64,000 nucleotides of DNA from Ptiloglossa arizonensis. Taxonomy: Eukaryota; Arthropoda; Insecta; Hymenoptera; Colletidae. The stretch is from assembly GCF_051014685.1 (NCBI RefSeq), contig NW_027478717.1:434001-498000 (forward strand), given 5' to 3'. The translations under genes and the position numbers were made by a program. Shown here one piece after another: positions 37,601-51,400 of the stretch (the first letter of the stretch is position 1; the number at the start of each line of letters is the position of its first letter). The notes under the pieces are model-generated. The model saw nothing but the letters and a program-made list of their open reading frames with translations, was not told the origin of the DNA and ran no database searches.

Positions 37601-40600
37601 AATACACGTACCGTTGTAATCGGGCGAGTTTCTTCTTTCACACGCAACAGGAATTTTTGGGTTAGGTCAATCCGTCCGCCAGATATGGGAGTTTGAAACC
37701 AAGAAATGGTTGAGAAGACAAAAAATTTTTCGCAATTCTGCTGCTCCAAACGCTTAACCAGAATGGCCTATGGAAAAAATACACATACCGTTGTAATCGG
37801 GCGAGTTTCTACTTTCAGATGCAACAGGAATTTTTGGGTTAGTTCAATCCGTTCGCGAGAAATGGGAGTTTGAAGCTAAGAAATGTTTAAGAAGACAACA
37901 AATTTTTCGCACTTCTGCTGCTCCAAACGCTTAACCAGAATGGCCTAGGGAAAAAATACACATACCGTTGTAATCGGGCGAGTTTCTACTTTCAGACGCA
38001 ACAGGAATTTTTGGGTTAGGTCAATCCGTTCGCGAGATATGGGAGTTTGAAGCCAAGAAATGGTTGAGAATGCAAACAATTTTTCGCTATTCTGCTGCTC
38101 CAAACTCTTAACCAGAATGGGCTAGGGAAAAAATACTCATACCGTTGTAATCGGGCGAGTTTCTACTTTCACACGCAACAGGAATTTTTGGGTTAGGTCT
38201 ATCCGTTCGCGAGATATGGGAGTTTGAAGCCAAGAAATGGTTGAGAAGGCATACAATTTTTGGTAATTCTGCTGATCCAAACGCTTAACCAGAATGCCCT
38301 AGGGAAAAAATATACATACCGCTGTAGTCGGGCGAGTTTATACTTTCAGATGCAATAGGAATTTTTGGGTTAGGTCAATCCGTTCGCGAGATATGGGAGT
38401 TTGAAGCTAAGAAATGGTAAAGAAGACAACAAATTGTTCGCACTACTGCTGCTGCAAACGCTTAACTAGAATGGCCTAGGGAAAAAATACACATTCCGGT
38501 GTAATCGGGCGAGTCTCTACTTTCAGACGCATCAGGAACTTTTGGGTTAGGTCAATCCGTTCGCGTGATATGGGAGTTTGAAGCCAAGAAATGGTTGAGA
38601 AGGCAAAAAATTTTTCGGAATTCTGCTGCTCCAAACCCTTAACCAGAATTGCCTAGGGAAAAAATACACATACCGCTGTAATCGGGCGAGTTTCTACTTT
38701 CAGGTGCAACAGGCATTTTTGGGTTAGGTCAATCCGTTCGCGATATATGGGAGTTTGAAGCCAAGAAATCGTTGAGAAGGCACAAAATTTTTCGCAATTC
38801 TGCTGCTCCAAACGCTTAACCAGAATTGCCTAGGGAAAAAATACACATACCGCTGTAATCGGGCGAGTTTCTACTTTCAGATGCAATAGGAATTTTTGGG
38901 TTAGGTCAATCCGTTCGCGAGATATGGGAGTTTGAAGCCAAGAAATGGTTGAGAAGGTAAAACATTTTTTGCAATTCTGCTGCTCCAAACGCTTAACCAG
39001 AATGCCCTAGGGAAAAAATACGCATATCGTTGTAATCGGGCGAGTTTCTACTTTCAGATGCAATAGGAATTTTTGGGTTACGTCAATCCGTTCGCGAGAT
39101 TTGGGAGTTTGAAGCGAAGAAATGGTTGAGCAGACAATAAATTTTTCGCACTTCTGCTGCTCCAATCGCGTAACCAGAATGGCCTAAGGGAAAAATACAC
39201 GTACCGTTGTAATCGGGCGAGTTTCTACATTCAGATGCAATAGGAATTTTTGGGTTACGTCAATCCGTTCGCGAGATTTGGGAGTTTGAAGCTAAGAAAT
39301 GGTTGAGAAGACAACAAATTTTTCGCAATTCTGCTGCTCCAAACGCTTAACCAGAATGGCCTAGGGAGAAAATACACATACCGCTGTAATCGGGCGAGTT
39401 TCTACTTTCAGATGCAATAGGAATTTTTGGGTTAGGTCAATCCGTTCGCGAGATATGGGACTTTGGAGCTAAGAAATGGTTGAGAAGACAACAAATTTTT
39501 CGCAATTCTGCTGCTCCAAACGCTTAACCAGAATGGGCTAGGGAAAAAATACACGTACCGTTGTAATCGGGCGAGTTTCTTCTTTCACACGCAACAGGAA
39601 TTTTTGGGTTAGGTCAATCCGTCCGCCAGATATGGGAGTTTGAAACCAAGAAATGGTTGAGAAGACAAAAAATTTTTCGCAATTCTGCTGCTCCAAACGC
39701 TTAACCAGAATGGCCTATGGAAAAAATACACATACCGTTGTAATCGGGCGAGTTTCTACTTTCAGATGCTACTGGAATTTTTGGGTTAGGTCAATCCGTT
39801 CGCGAGATATGGGAGTTTGAAGCCAAGAAATGGTTGAGAAGGCAAAACATTTTTCGCAATTCTGCTGCTCCAAACGCTTAACCAGAATGGCCTATGGAAA
39901 AAATACGCATATCGTTATAATCGGGCGAGTTTCTACTTTCAGACGCTGCAGGAATTTTTGGGTTTGGTCAATCCGTTCGCGAGGTATGGGACTTTGAAGC
40001 TAAGAAATGGTTGAGAAGACAACAAATTTTTCGCAATTCTGCTGCTCCAAACGCTTAACCAGAATGGGCTAGGGAAAAAATACACGTACCGTTGTAATCG
40101 GGCGAGTTTCTACTTTCACACGCAACAGGAATTTTTGGGTTAGGTCGATCCGTCCGCGAGATATGGGAGTTTGAAGCCAAGAAATGGTTGAGGAGACAAA
40201 AAATTTTTCGCAATTCTGCTGCTCCAAACGCTTAACCAGAATGGCCTATGGAAAAAATACACATACCGTTGTAATCGGGCGAGTTTCTACTTTCAGATGC
40301 AACAGGAATTTTTGGGTTAGGTCAATCCGTTCGCGAGATATGGGAGTTTGAAGCCAAGAAATGGTTGAGAGGACAAAAAATTTTTCGCAATTCTGCTGCT
40401 CCAAACGCTTAACCAGAATGGCCTATGGAAAAAATACACATACCGTTGTAATCGGGCGAGTTTCTACATTCAGATGCAACAGGAATTTTTGGGTTAGGTC
40501 AATCCGTTCGCGAAATATGGGAGTTTGAATGCAAGAAATGGTTGAGAAGGCAAAAAATTTTTCGCAATTCTGCTGCTCCAAACCCTTAACCAGAATTGCC

Positions 40601-43600
40601 TAGGGAAAAAATACACATACCGCTGTAATCGGACGAGTTTATACTTTCAGATGCAATAGGAATATTTGGGTTAGGTCCATCTGTTCGCTAGATATGGCAG
40701 TTTGAAGCCAAGAAATGGTTGAGAAGGCAAAAAATTTTTCGGAATTCTGCTGCTCGAAACGCTTAACCAGAATGGCCTAGGGAAAAAATACAAATACCGT
40801 TGTAATCGGCGAGTTTCTACTTTCAGGTGCAACAGGAATTTTTGGGTTAGGTCAATCCGTTCGCGATATATGGGAGTTTGAAGCCAAGAAATGGTTGAGA
40901 AGGCAAAAAATTTTTCGCAATTCTGCTGCTCCAAACGCTTAACCAGAATTGCCTAGGGAAAAAATACACATACCGCTGTAATCGGGCGAGTTTCTACTTT
41001 CAGATGCAATAGGAATTTTTGGGTTAGGTCAATCCGTTCGCGAGATATGGGAGTTTGAAGCCAAGAAATGGTTGAGAAGGTAAAACATTTTTTGCAATTC
41101 TGCTGCTCCAAACGCTTAACCAGAATGCCCTAGGGAAAAAATACGCATATGGTTGTAATCGGGCGAGTTTCTACTTTCAGATGCAATAGGAATTCTTGGG
41201 TTACGTCAATCCGTCCGCGAGATATGGGAGTTTGAAGACAAGAAATGGTTGAGAAGGCAAAAAATTTTTCGCAATTCTGCTGCTCCAAACGCTTAACCAG
41301 AATGGCCTATGGAAAAAATACATATACCGTTGTAATCGGGCGAGTTTCTACTTTCAGATGCAACAGGAATTTTTGGGTTAGGTCAATTCGTTCGCGAGAT
41401 ATGGGAGTTTGAAGCCAAGAAATGGTTGAGAAGACAAAAAATTTTTCGCAATTCTGCTGCTCCAAACGCTTAACCAGAATGGCCTATGGAAAAAATACAC
41501 ATACCGTTGTAATCGGGCGAGTTTCTACTTTCAGATGCAACAGGAATTTTTGGGTTAGGTCAATCCGTTCGCGAGATATGGGAGTTTGAAGCCAAGAAAT
41601 GGTTGAGAAGGCAAAAAATTTTTCGCAATTCTGCTGCTCCAAACGCTTAACCAGAATGGCCTAGGGAAAAAATACATATACCGTTGTAATCGGGCGAGTT
41701 TCTACTTTCAGATGCAACAGGAATTTTTGGGTTAGGTCAATTCGTTCGCGAGATATGGGAGTTTGAAGCCAAGAAATGGTTGAGAAGACAAAAAATTTTT
41801 CGCAATTCTGCTGCTCCAAACGCTTAACCAGAATGGCCTATGGAAAAAATACACATACCGTTGTAATCGGGCGAGTTTCTACTTTCAGATGCAACAGGAA
41901 TTTTTGGGTTAGGTCAATCCGTTCGCGAGATATGGGAGTTTGAAGCCAAGAAATGGTTGAGAAGGCAAAAGATTTTTCGCAATTCTGCTGCTCCAAACGC
42001 TTAACCAGAATGGCTTAGGGAAAAAATACACATACCGTTGTAATCGGGCGAGTTTCTACTTTCAGACGCAACAGGAATTTTTGGGTTAGGTCAATCCGTT
42101 CGCGAGATATGGGAGTTTGAAGCCAAGATATGGTTGAGAAGGCATACAATTTTTGGTAATTCTGCTGATCCAAACGCTTAACCAGAATGCCCTAGGGAAA
42201 AAATATACATACCGCTGTAGTCGGGCGAGTTTATACTTTCAGATGCAATAGGAATTTTTGGGTTAGGTCCATCCGTTCGCTAGATATGGCAGTTTGAAGC
42301 CAAGAAATGGTTGAGAAGGCAAAAAATTTTTCGCAATTCTGCTGCTCCAAACGCTTAACCAGAATGGCCTAGGGAAAAATACACATACCGTTGTAATCGG
42401 GCGAGTTTCTATTATCAGATGCAATGGGAATTTTTGGGTTAGGTCAATCCGTTCGCGAGATATGGGAGTTTGAAGCTAAGAAATGGTTAAGAAGGCAACA
42501 AATTTTTCGCACTTCTGCTGCTCCAAACGCTTGACCAGAATGGCCTAGGGAAAAAATACACATACCGTTGTAATCGGGCGTGTTTCTACTTTCAGACGCA
42601 ACAGGAATTTTTGGGTTAGGTCAATCCGTTCGCGAGATATGGGAGTTTGAAGACAAGAAATGGTTGAGAAGGAAAAAAATTTTTCGCACTTCTGCTGCTC
42701 CAATCGCTTAACCAGAATGGCCTAAGGGAAAAATACACATACTGTTGTAATCGGCGAGTTTCTACTTTCAGTTGCAACAGGAATTTTTGGGTTAGGTCAA
42801 TCCGTTCGCGATATATGGGAGTTTGAAGCCAAGAAATGGTTGAGAAGGCAAAAAATTTTTCGCACTTCTGCTGCTCCAATCGCTTAACCAGAATGGCCTA
42901 AGGGAAAAATACACGTACCGTTGTAATCGGGAGAGTTTCTACTTTCAGATGCAATAGGAATTTTTGGGTTAGGTCAATCCGTCCGCGAGATATGGGAGTG
43001 TGAAGCCAAGAAATGGTTTAGAAGGCAAAAAATTTTTCGCAATTCTGCTGCTCCAAACGCTTAACTAGAATGGCCTAGGGTAAAAATACACATACCGTTG
43101 TAATCAGGCGAGTTTCTACTTTCAGACGCAATAGGAATTTTTGGGTTAGGTCAATCCGTCCGCGAGATATGGGAGTTTGAAGACAAGAAATGGTTGAGAA
43201 GCCAAAAAATTGTTCGCTATTCTGCTGCTTCAAACGCTTGACCAGAATGGCCTAGGGAAAAAATACACATACCGTTGTAATCGGGCGAGTTTCTTCTTTC
43301 AGATGCAACAGGAAAATTTGGGTTAGGTCAATCCGTTCGCGAGATATGGGAGTTTGAAGCCAAGAAATGGTTGAGAAGGCAAAAAATTATACGCTATTCT
43401 GCTGCTTCAAACTCTTAACCAGAATGGCCTAGGGAAAAAATACACATACCGTTGTAATCGGGCGAGTTTCTTCTTTCAGATGCAACAGGAACTTTTGGGT
43501 TAGGTCAATCCGTTCGCGTGATATGGGAGTTTGAAGCCAAGAAATGGTTTAGAAGGCAAAAAATTTTTCGCAATTCTGCTGCTCCAAACGCTTAACCAGA

Positions 43601-45420
43601 ATGGCCTAGGGAAAAAATACACATACTGTTGTAATCGGCGAGTTTCTACTTTCAGTTGCAACAGGAATTTTTGGGTTAGGTCAATCCGTTCGCGATATAT
43701 GGGAGTTTGAAGCCAAGAAATGGTTGAGAAGGCAAAAAATTTTTCGCAATTCTGCTGCTCCAAACGCTTAACCAGAATGGCCTAGGGAAAAAATACACAT
43801 ACCGCTGTAATCGGGCGAGTTTCTACTTTCAGATGCAATAGGAATTTTTGGGTTAGGTCAATCCGTTCGCGAGATATGGGACTTTGGAGCCAAGAAATGG
43901 TTGAGAAGGCAAAAAATTTTTGCAATTCCGCTGCTCCAAACGCTTAACCAGAATGGCCTAGGGAAAAAATACACATACCGTTGTAATCGGGCGAGTTTCT
44001 ATTATCAGATGCAATGGGAATTTTTGGGTTAGGTCAATCCGTTCGCGAGATATGGGAGTTTGAAGCTAAGAAATGGTTAAGAAGGCAACAAATTTTTCGC
44101 ACTTCTGCTGCTCCAAACGCTTGACCAGAATGGCCTAGGGAAAAAATACACATACCGTTGTAATCGGGCGTGTTTCTACTTTCAGACGCAACAGGAATTT
44201 TTGGGTTAGGTCAATCCGTTCGCGAGATATGGGAGTTTGAAGACAAGAAATGGTTGAGAAGGAAAAAAATTTTTCGCACTTCTGCTGCTCCAATCGCTTA
44301 ACCAGAATGGCCTAAGGGAAAAATACACATACTGTTGTAATCGGCGAGTTTCTACTTTCAGACGCAATAGGAATTTTTGGTTTACGTCAATCCGTTCGCG
44401 AGATTTGGGAGTTTGAAGCGAAGAAATGGTTGAGAAGACAATAAATTTTTCGCACTTCTGCTGCTCCAATCGCGTAACCAGAATGGCCTAAGGGAAAAGT
44501 ACACGTACCGTTGTAATCGGGCGAGTTTCTACTTTCAGATGCAATAGGAAGTTTTGGGTTACGTGAATCCGTTCGCGAGATTTGGGAGTTTGAAGCTAAG
44601 AAATGGTTGAGACGGCAAAAAATTTTTGCAATTCCGCTGCTCCAAACGCTTAACCAGAATGGCCTAGGGAAAAAATACACATACCGTTGTAATCGGGCGA
44701 GTTTCTACTTTCGGACGCAATAGGAATTTTTGGGTTAGGACAATCCGTCCGCGAGATATGGGAGTTTGAAGACAAGAAATGTTTGAGAAGGCAAAAAATT
44801 TTTCGCAATTCTGCTGCTGCAAACGCTTAACCAGAATGGCCTATGGAAAAAATACACATACCGTTGTAATCGGGCGAGTTTCTACTTTCAGATGCAACAG
44901 GAATTTTTGGGTTAGGTCAATCCGTTCGCGAGATATGGGAGTTTGAAGACAAGAAATGGTTGAGAAGGCAAAAAATTTTTCGCAATTCTGCTGCTCCAAA
45001 CGCTTAACCAGAATGGCCTAGGGAAAAAATACACATACCGTTGTAATCGAGCGAGTTTCTACTTTCAGATGCAGCAGGAATTTTTGGGTTTGGTCAATCC
45101 GTTCGCGAGATATGGGACTTTGAAGCTAAGAAATGGTTGAGAAGACAACAAATTTTTCGCAATTCTGCTGCTCCAAACGCTTAACCAGAATGGGCTAGGG
45201 AAAAAATACACGTACCGTTGTAATCGGGCGAGTTTCTACTTTCACACGCAACAGGAATTTTTGGGTTAGGTCAATCCGTCCGCGAGATATGGGAGTTTGA
45301 AACCAAGAAATGGTTGAGAAGACAAAAAATTTTTCGCAATTCTGCTGCTCCAAACGCTTAACCAGAATGGCCTATGGAAAAAATACACATACCGTTGTAA
45401 TCGGGCGAGTTTCTACTTTC
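31623..45420. repeat. Superunit 2 (13798 bp): core to about 41188, then linker
   Basis: Its start marker AGACGCTACTGGAATCTTTG lies at 31623. Modules start at 33418 and 37842 (4424 bp, 25 monomers). The 12-monomer sub-repeat runs from 38930 to 41052, its second copy breaking off almost at once into the linker monomer GGAATTCTTGGGTTACG (GAATTC at 41190). The linker then holds GGTCAATTCG monomers and a 9-monomer duplication, and from 44362 a near-copy of 15170-15960. Private bases include GTTCGGGAGATATGG near 33784 and CAATTTTGCTGCTCC near 34549. Confidence 0.9.
42411..44345. repeat. 9-monomer (1590-bp) duplication inside the linker of superunit 2
   Basis: CTATTATCAGATGCAATGGG occurs with its ATTATCAG at 42411 and 44001, 1590 bp apart (9 x 177 minus three single-base deletions). 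The second copy runs only to about 44345, then joins GACGCAATAGGAATTTTTGG of the 15170-type block. The first copy matches 58508-60080 at an offset of 16097 bp. The join at 44345 falls inside CGAGTTTCTACTTTCAG, which both parents share, consistent with a homologous exchange in monomer register. Confidence 0.86.
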
Positions 45421-48400
45421 AGACGCTACTGGAATCTTTGGGTTATGTCAATCCGTTCGCGAGATATGGGAGATTGAAGCCAAGAAATGGTTGAGAAGGC
45501 AAAACATTTTTCGCAATTCTGCTGCTCCAAACGCTTAACCAGAATGGCCTAGGGAAAAAATACACATACCGTTGTAATCGGGCGAGTTTCTACTTTCAGA
45601 CGCAATAGGAATTTTTAGGTTAGGACAATCCGTCCGCGAGATATGGGAGTTTGAAGACAAGAAATGTTTGAGAAGGCAAAAAATTTTTCGCAATTCTGCT
45701 GCTCCAAACCCTTAACCAGAATTGCCTAGGGAAAAAATACACATACCGCTGTAATCGGGCGAATTTCTACTTTCAGATGCAATAGGAATTTTTGGGTTAG
45801 GTCAATCCGTTCGCGAGATATGGGAGTTTGAAGCCAAGAAGTGGTTGAGAAGGCAAAAGGTTTTTCGCAATTCTGCTGCTCCAAACGCTTAACCAGAATG
45901 GCTTAGGGGAAAAATACGCATATCTTTGTAATCGGGTGAGTTTCTACTTTCAGACGCAGCAGGAACTTCTGGGTTTGGTCAATCTGTTCGCGAGATATGG
46001 GAGTTTGAAGCCAAGAAATGGTTGAGAAGGCAAAAATTTTTTCGCAATTCTGCTGCTCCAAACGCTTAACCAGAATGGCCTAGGGAAAAAATACACATAC
46101 CGTTGTAATCGGGCGAGTTTCTACTTTCAGATCCAACAGGAATTTTTGGGTTAGTTCAATCCGTTCGCGAGAAATGGGTGTTTGAAGCTAAGAAATGGTT
46201 AAGAAGACAACAAATTTTTCGCACTTCTGCTGCTCCAAACGCTTAACCAGAATGGCCTAGGGGAAAAATACATATACCGTTGTAATCGGGCGAGTTTCTA
46301 CTCTCAGACGCAACAGGAATTTTTGGGTTAGGTCAATCCGTTCGCGAGATATGGGAGTTTGAAGCCAAGAAATGGTTGAGAGTGCAAACAATTTTTCGCT
46401 ATTCTGCTGCTCCAAACTCTTAACCAGAATGGGCTAGGGAAAAAATACACATACCGTTGTAATCGGGCGAGTTTCTACTTTCACACGCAACAGGAATTTT
46501 TGGGTTAGGTCTATCCGTTCGCGAGATATGGGAGTTTGAAACCAAGAAATGGTTGAGAAGGCATACAATTTTTGGTAATTCTGCTGACCCAAACGCTTAA
46601 CCAGAATGCCCTAGGGAAAAAATATACACACCGCTGTAGTCGGGCGAGTTTATACTTTCAGATTCAATAGGAATTTTTGGGTTAGGTCCATCCGTTCGCT
46701 AGATATGGCAGTTTGAAGCCAAGAAATGGTTGAGAAGGCAAAAAATTTTTCGCAATTCTGCTGCTCCAAACCCTTAACCAGAATTGCCTAGGGAAAAAAT
46801 ACACATACCTCTGTAATCGGGCGAGTTTCTACTTTCAGATGCAACAGGAATTTTTGGGTTAGGTCAATCCGTTCGCGAGATATGGGAGTTTGAAGCCAAG
46901 AAATGGTTGAGAAGGCAAAAGATTTTTCGCAATTCTGCTGCTCCAAACGCTTAACCAGAATGGATTAGGGGAAAAATACGCATATCGTTGTAATCGGGTG
47001 AGTTTCTACTTTCAGACGCAGCAGGAACTTCTGGGTTTGGTCAATCTGTTCGCGAGATATGGGAGTTTGAAGCCAAGAAATGGTTGAGAAGGCAAAAATT
47101 TTTTCGCAATTCTGCTGCTCCAAACGCTTAACCAGAATGGCCTAGGGAAAAAACACACATACCGTTGTAATCGGGCGAGTTTCTACTTTCAGATGCAACA
47201 GAAATTTTTGGGTTAGTTCAATCCGTTCGCGAGAAATGGGAGTTTGAAGCTAAGAAATGGTTAAGAAGACAACAAATTTTTCGCACTTCTGCTGCTCCAA
47301 ACGCTTAACCAGAATGGCCTAGGGAAAAAATACACATACCGTTGTAATCGGGCGAGTTTCTACTTTCAGACGCAACAGGAATTTTTGGGTTAGGTCAATC
47401 CGTTCGCGAGATATGGGAGTTTGAAGCCAAGAAATGGTTGAGAATGCAAACAATTTTTCGCTATTCTGCTGCTCCAAACTCTTAACCAGAATGGGCTAGG
47501 GAAAAAATACTCATACCGTTGTAATCGGGCGAGTTTCTACTTTCACACGCAACAGGAATTTTTGGGTTAGGTCTATCCGTTCGCGAGATATGGGAGTTTG
47601 AAGCCAAGAAATGGTTGAGAAGGCATACAATTTTTGGTAATTCTGCTGATCCAAACGCTTAACCAGAATGCCCTAGGGAAAAAATATACATACCGCTGTA
47701 GTCGGGCGAGTTTATACTTTCAGATGCAATAGGAATTTTTGGGTTAGGTCAATCCGTTCGCGAGATATGGGAGTTTGAAGCTAAGAAATGGTAAAGAAGA
47801 CAACAAATTGTTCGCACTACTGCTGCTGCAAACGCTTAACTAGAATGGCCTAGGGAAAAAATACACATTCCGGTGTAATCGGGCGAGTCTCTACTTTCAG
47901 ACGCATCAGGAACTTTTGGGTTAGGTCAATCCGTTCGCGTGATATGGGAGTTTGAAGCCAAGAAATGGTTGAGAAGGCAAAAAATTTTTCGGAATTCTGC
48001 TGCTCCAAACCCTTAACCAGAATTGCCTAGGGAAAAAATACACATACCGCTGTAATCGGGCGAGTTTCTACTTTCAGGTGCAACAGGCATTTTTGGGTTA
48101 GGTCAATCCGTTCGCGATATATGGGAGTTTGAAGCCAAGAAATCGTTGAGAAGGCACAAAATTTTTCGCAATTCTGCTGCTCCAAACGCTTAACCAGAAT
48201 TGCCTAGGGAAAAAATACACATACCGCTGTAATCGGGCGAGTTTCTACTTTCAGATGCAATAGGAATTTTTGGGTTAGGTCAATCCGTTCGCGAGATATG
48301 GGAGTTTGAAGCCAAGAAATGGTTGAGAAGGTAAAACATTTTTTGCAATTCTGCTGCTCCAAACGCTTAACCAGAATGCCCTAGGGAAAAAATACGCATA

Positions 48401-51400
48401 TCGTTGTAATCGGGCGAGTTTCTACTTTCAGATGCAATAGGAATTTTTGGGTTACGTCAATCCGTTCGCGAGATTTGGGAGTTTGAAGCGAAGAAATGGT
48501 TGAGAAGACAATAAATTTTTCGCACTTCTGCTGCTCCAATCGCGTAACCAGAATGGCCTAAGGGAAAAATACACGTACCGTTGTAATCGGGCGAGTTTCT
48601 ACATTCAGATGCAATAGGAATTTTTGGGTTACGTCAATCCGTTCGCGAGATTTGGGAGTTTGAAGCTAAGAAATGGTTGAGAAGACAACAAATTTTTCGC
48701 AATTCTGCTGCTCCAAACGCTTAACCAGAATGGCCTAGGGAGAAAATACACATACCGCTGTAATCGGGCGAGTTTCTACTTTCAGATGCAATAGGAATTT
48801 TTGGGTTAGGTCAATCCGTTCGCGAGATATGGGACTTTGGAGCTAAGAAATGGTTGAGAAGACAACAAATTTTTCGCAATTCTGCTGCTCCAAACGCTTA
48901 ACCAGAATGGGCTAGGGAAAAAATACACGTACCGTTGTAATCGGGCGAGTTTCTACTTTCACACGCAACAGGAATTTTTGGGTTAGGTCAATCCGTTCGC
49001 GAGATATGGGAGTTTGAAGCCAAGAAATGGTTGAGAAGACAACAAATTTTTCGCAATTCTGCTGCTCCAAACGCTTAACCAGAATGGCCTAGGGAGAAAA
49101 TACACATACCGCTGTAATCGGGCGAGTTTCTACTTTCACACGCAACAGGAATTTTTGGGTTAGGTCGATCCGTCCGCGAGATATGGGAGTTTGAAGCCAA
49201 GAAATGGTTGAGGAGTCAAAAAATTTTTCGCAATTCTGCTGCTCCAAACGCTTAACCAGAATGGCCTATGGAAAAAATACACATACCGTTGTAATCGGGC
49301 GAGTTTCTACTTTCAGATGCAACAGGAATTTTTGGGTTAGGTCAATCCGTTCGCGAGATATGGGAGTTTGAAGCCAAGAAATGGTTGAGAGGACAAAAAA
49401 TTTTTCGCAATTCTGCTGCTCCAAACGCTTAACCAGAATGGCCTATGGAAAAAATACACATACCGTTGTAATCGGGCGAGTTTCTACTTTCAGATGCTAC
49501 TGGAATTTTTGGGTTAGGTCAATCCGTTCGCGAGATATGGGAGTTTGAAGCCAAGAAATGGTTGAGAAGGCAAAACATTTTTCGCAATTCTGCTGCTCCA
49601 AACGCTTAACCAGAATGGCCTATGGAAAAAATACGCATATCGTTATAATCGGGCGAGTTTCTACTTTCAGACGCTGCAGGAATTTTTGGGTTTGGTCAAT
49701 CCGTTCGCGAGATATGGGACTTTGAAGCTAAGAAATGGTTGAGAAGACAACAAATTTTTCGCAATTCTGCTGCTCCAAACGCTTAACCAGAATGGGCTAG
49801 GGAAAAAATACACGTACCGTTGTAATCGGGCGAGTTTCTACTTTCACACGCAACAGGAATTTTTGGGTTAGGTCGATCCGTCCGCGAGATATGGGAGTTT
49901 GAAGCCAAGAAATGGTTGAGGAGTCAAAAAATTTTTCGCAATTCTGCTGCTCCAAACGCTTAACCAGAATGGCCTATGGAAAAAATACACATACCGTTGT
50001 AATCGGGCGAGTTTCTACTTTCAGATGCAACAGGAATTTTTGGGTTAGGTCAATCCGTTCGCGAGATATGGGAGTTTGAAGCCAAGAAATGGTTGAGAGG
50101 ACAAAAAATTTTTCGCAATTCTGCTGCTCCAAACGCTTAACCAGAATGGCCTATGGAAAAAATACACATACCGTTGTAATCGGGCGAGTTTCTACTTTCA
50201 GATGCAACAGGAATTTTTGGGTTAGGTCAATCCGTTCGCGAAATATGGGAGTTTGAATGCAAGAAATGGTTGAGAAGGCAAAAAATTTTTCGCAATTCTG
50301 CTGCTCCAAACCCTTAACCAGAATTGCCTAGGGAAAAAATACACATACCGCTGTAATCGGACGAGTTTATACTTTCAGATGCAATAGGAATATTTGGGTT
50401 AGGTCCATCTGTTCGCTAGATATGGCAGTTTGAAGCCAAGAAATGGTTGAGAAGGCAAAAAATTTTTCGGAATTCTGCTGCTCGAAACGCTTAACCAGAA
50501 TGGCCTAGGGAAAAAATACAAATACCGTTGTAATCGGCGAGTTTCTACTTTCAGGTGCAACAGGAATTTTTGGGTTAGGTCAATCCGTTCGCGATATATG
50601 GGAGTTTGAAGCCAAGAAATGGTTGAGAAGGCAAAAAATTTTTCGCAATTCTGCTGCTCCAAACGCTTAACCAGAATTGCCTAGGGAAAAAATACACATA
50701 CCGCTGTAATCGGGCGAGTTTCTACTTTCAGATGCAATACGAATTTTTGGGTTAGGTCAATCCGTTCGCGAGATATGGGAGTTTGAAGCCAAGAAATGGT
50801 TGAGAAGGTAAAACATTTTTTGCAATTCTGCTGCTCCAAACGCTTAACCAGAATGCCCTAGGGAAAAAATACGCATATCGTTGTAATCGGGCGAGTTTCT
50901 ACTTTCAGATGCAATAGGAATTTTTGGGTTACGTCAATCCGTTCGCGAGATTTGGGAGTTTGAAGCGAAGAAATGGTTGAGAAGACAATAAATTTTTCGC
51001 ACTTCTGCTGCTCCAATCGCGTAACCAGAATGGCCTAAGGGAAAAATACACGTACCGTTGTAATCGGGCGAGTTTCTACATTCAGATGCAATAGGAATTT
51101 TTGGGTTAGGTCAATCCGTTCGCGAGATATGGGACTTTGGAGCTAAGAAATGGTTGAGAAGACAACAAATTTTTCGCAATTCTGCTGCTCCAAACGCTTA
51201 ACCAGAATGGGCTAGGGAAAAAATACACGTACCGTTGTAATCGGGCGAGTTTCTTCTTTCACACGCAACAGGAATTTTTGGGTTAGGTCAATCCGTCCGC
51301 CAGATATGGGAGTTTGAAACCAAGAAATGGTTGAGAAGACAAAAAATTTTTCGCAATTCTGCTGCTCCAAACGCTTAACCAGAATGGCCTATGGAAAAAA

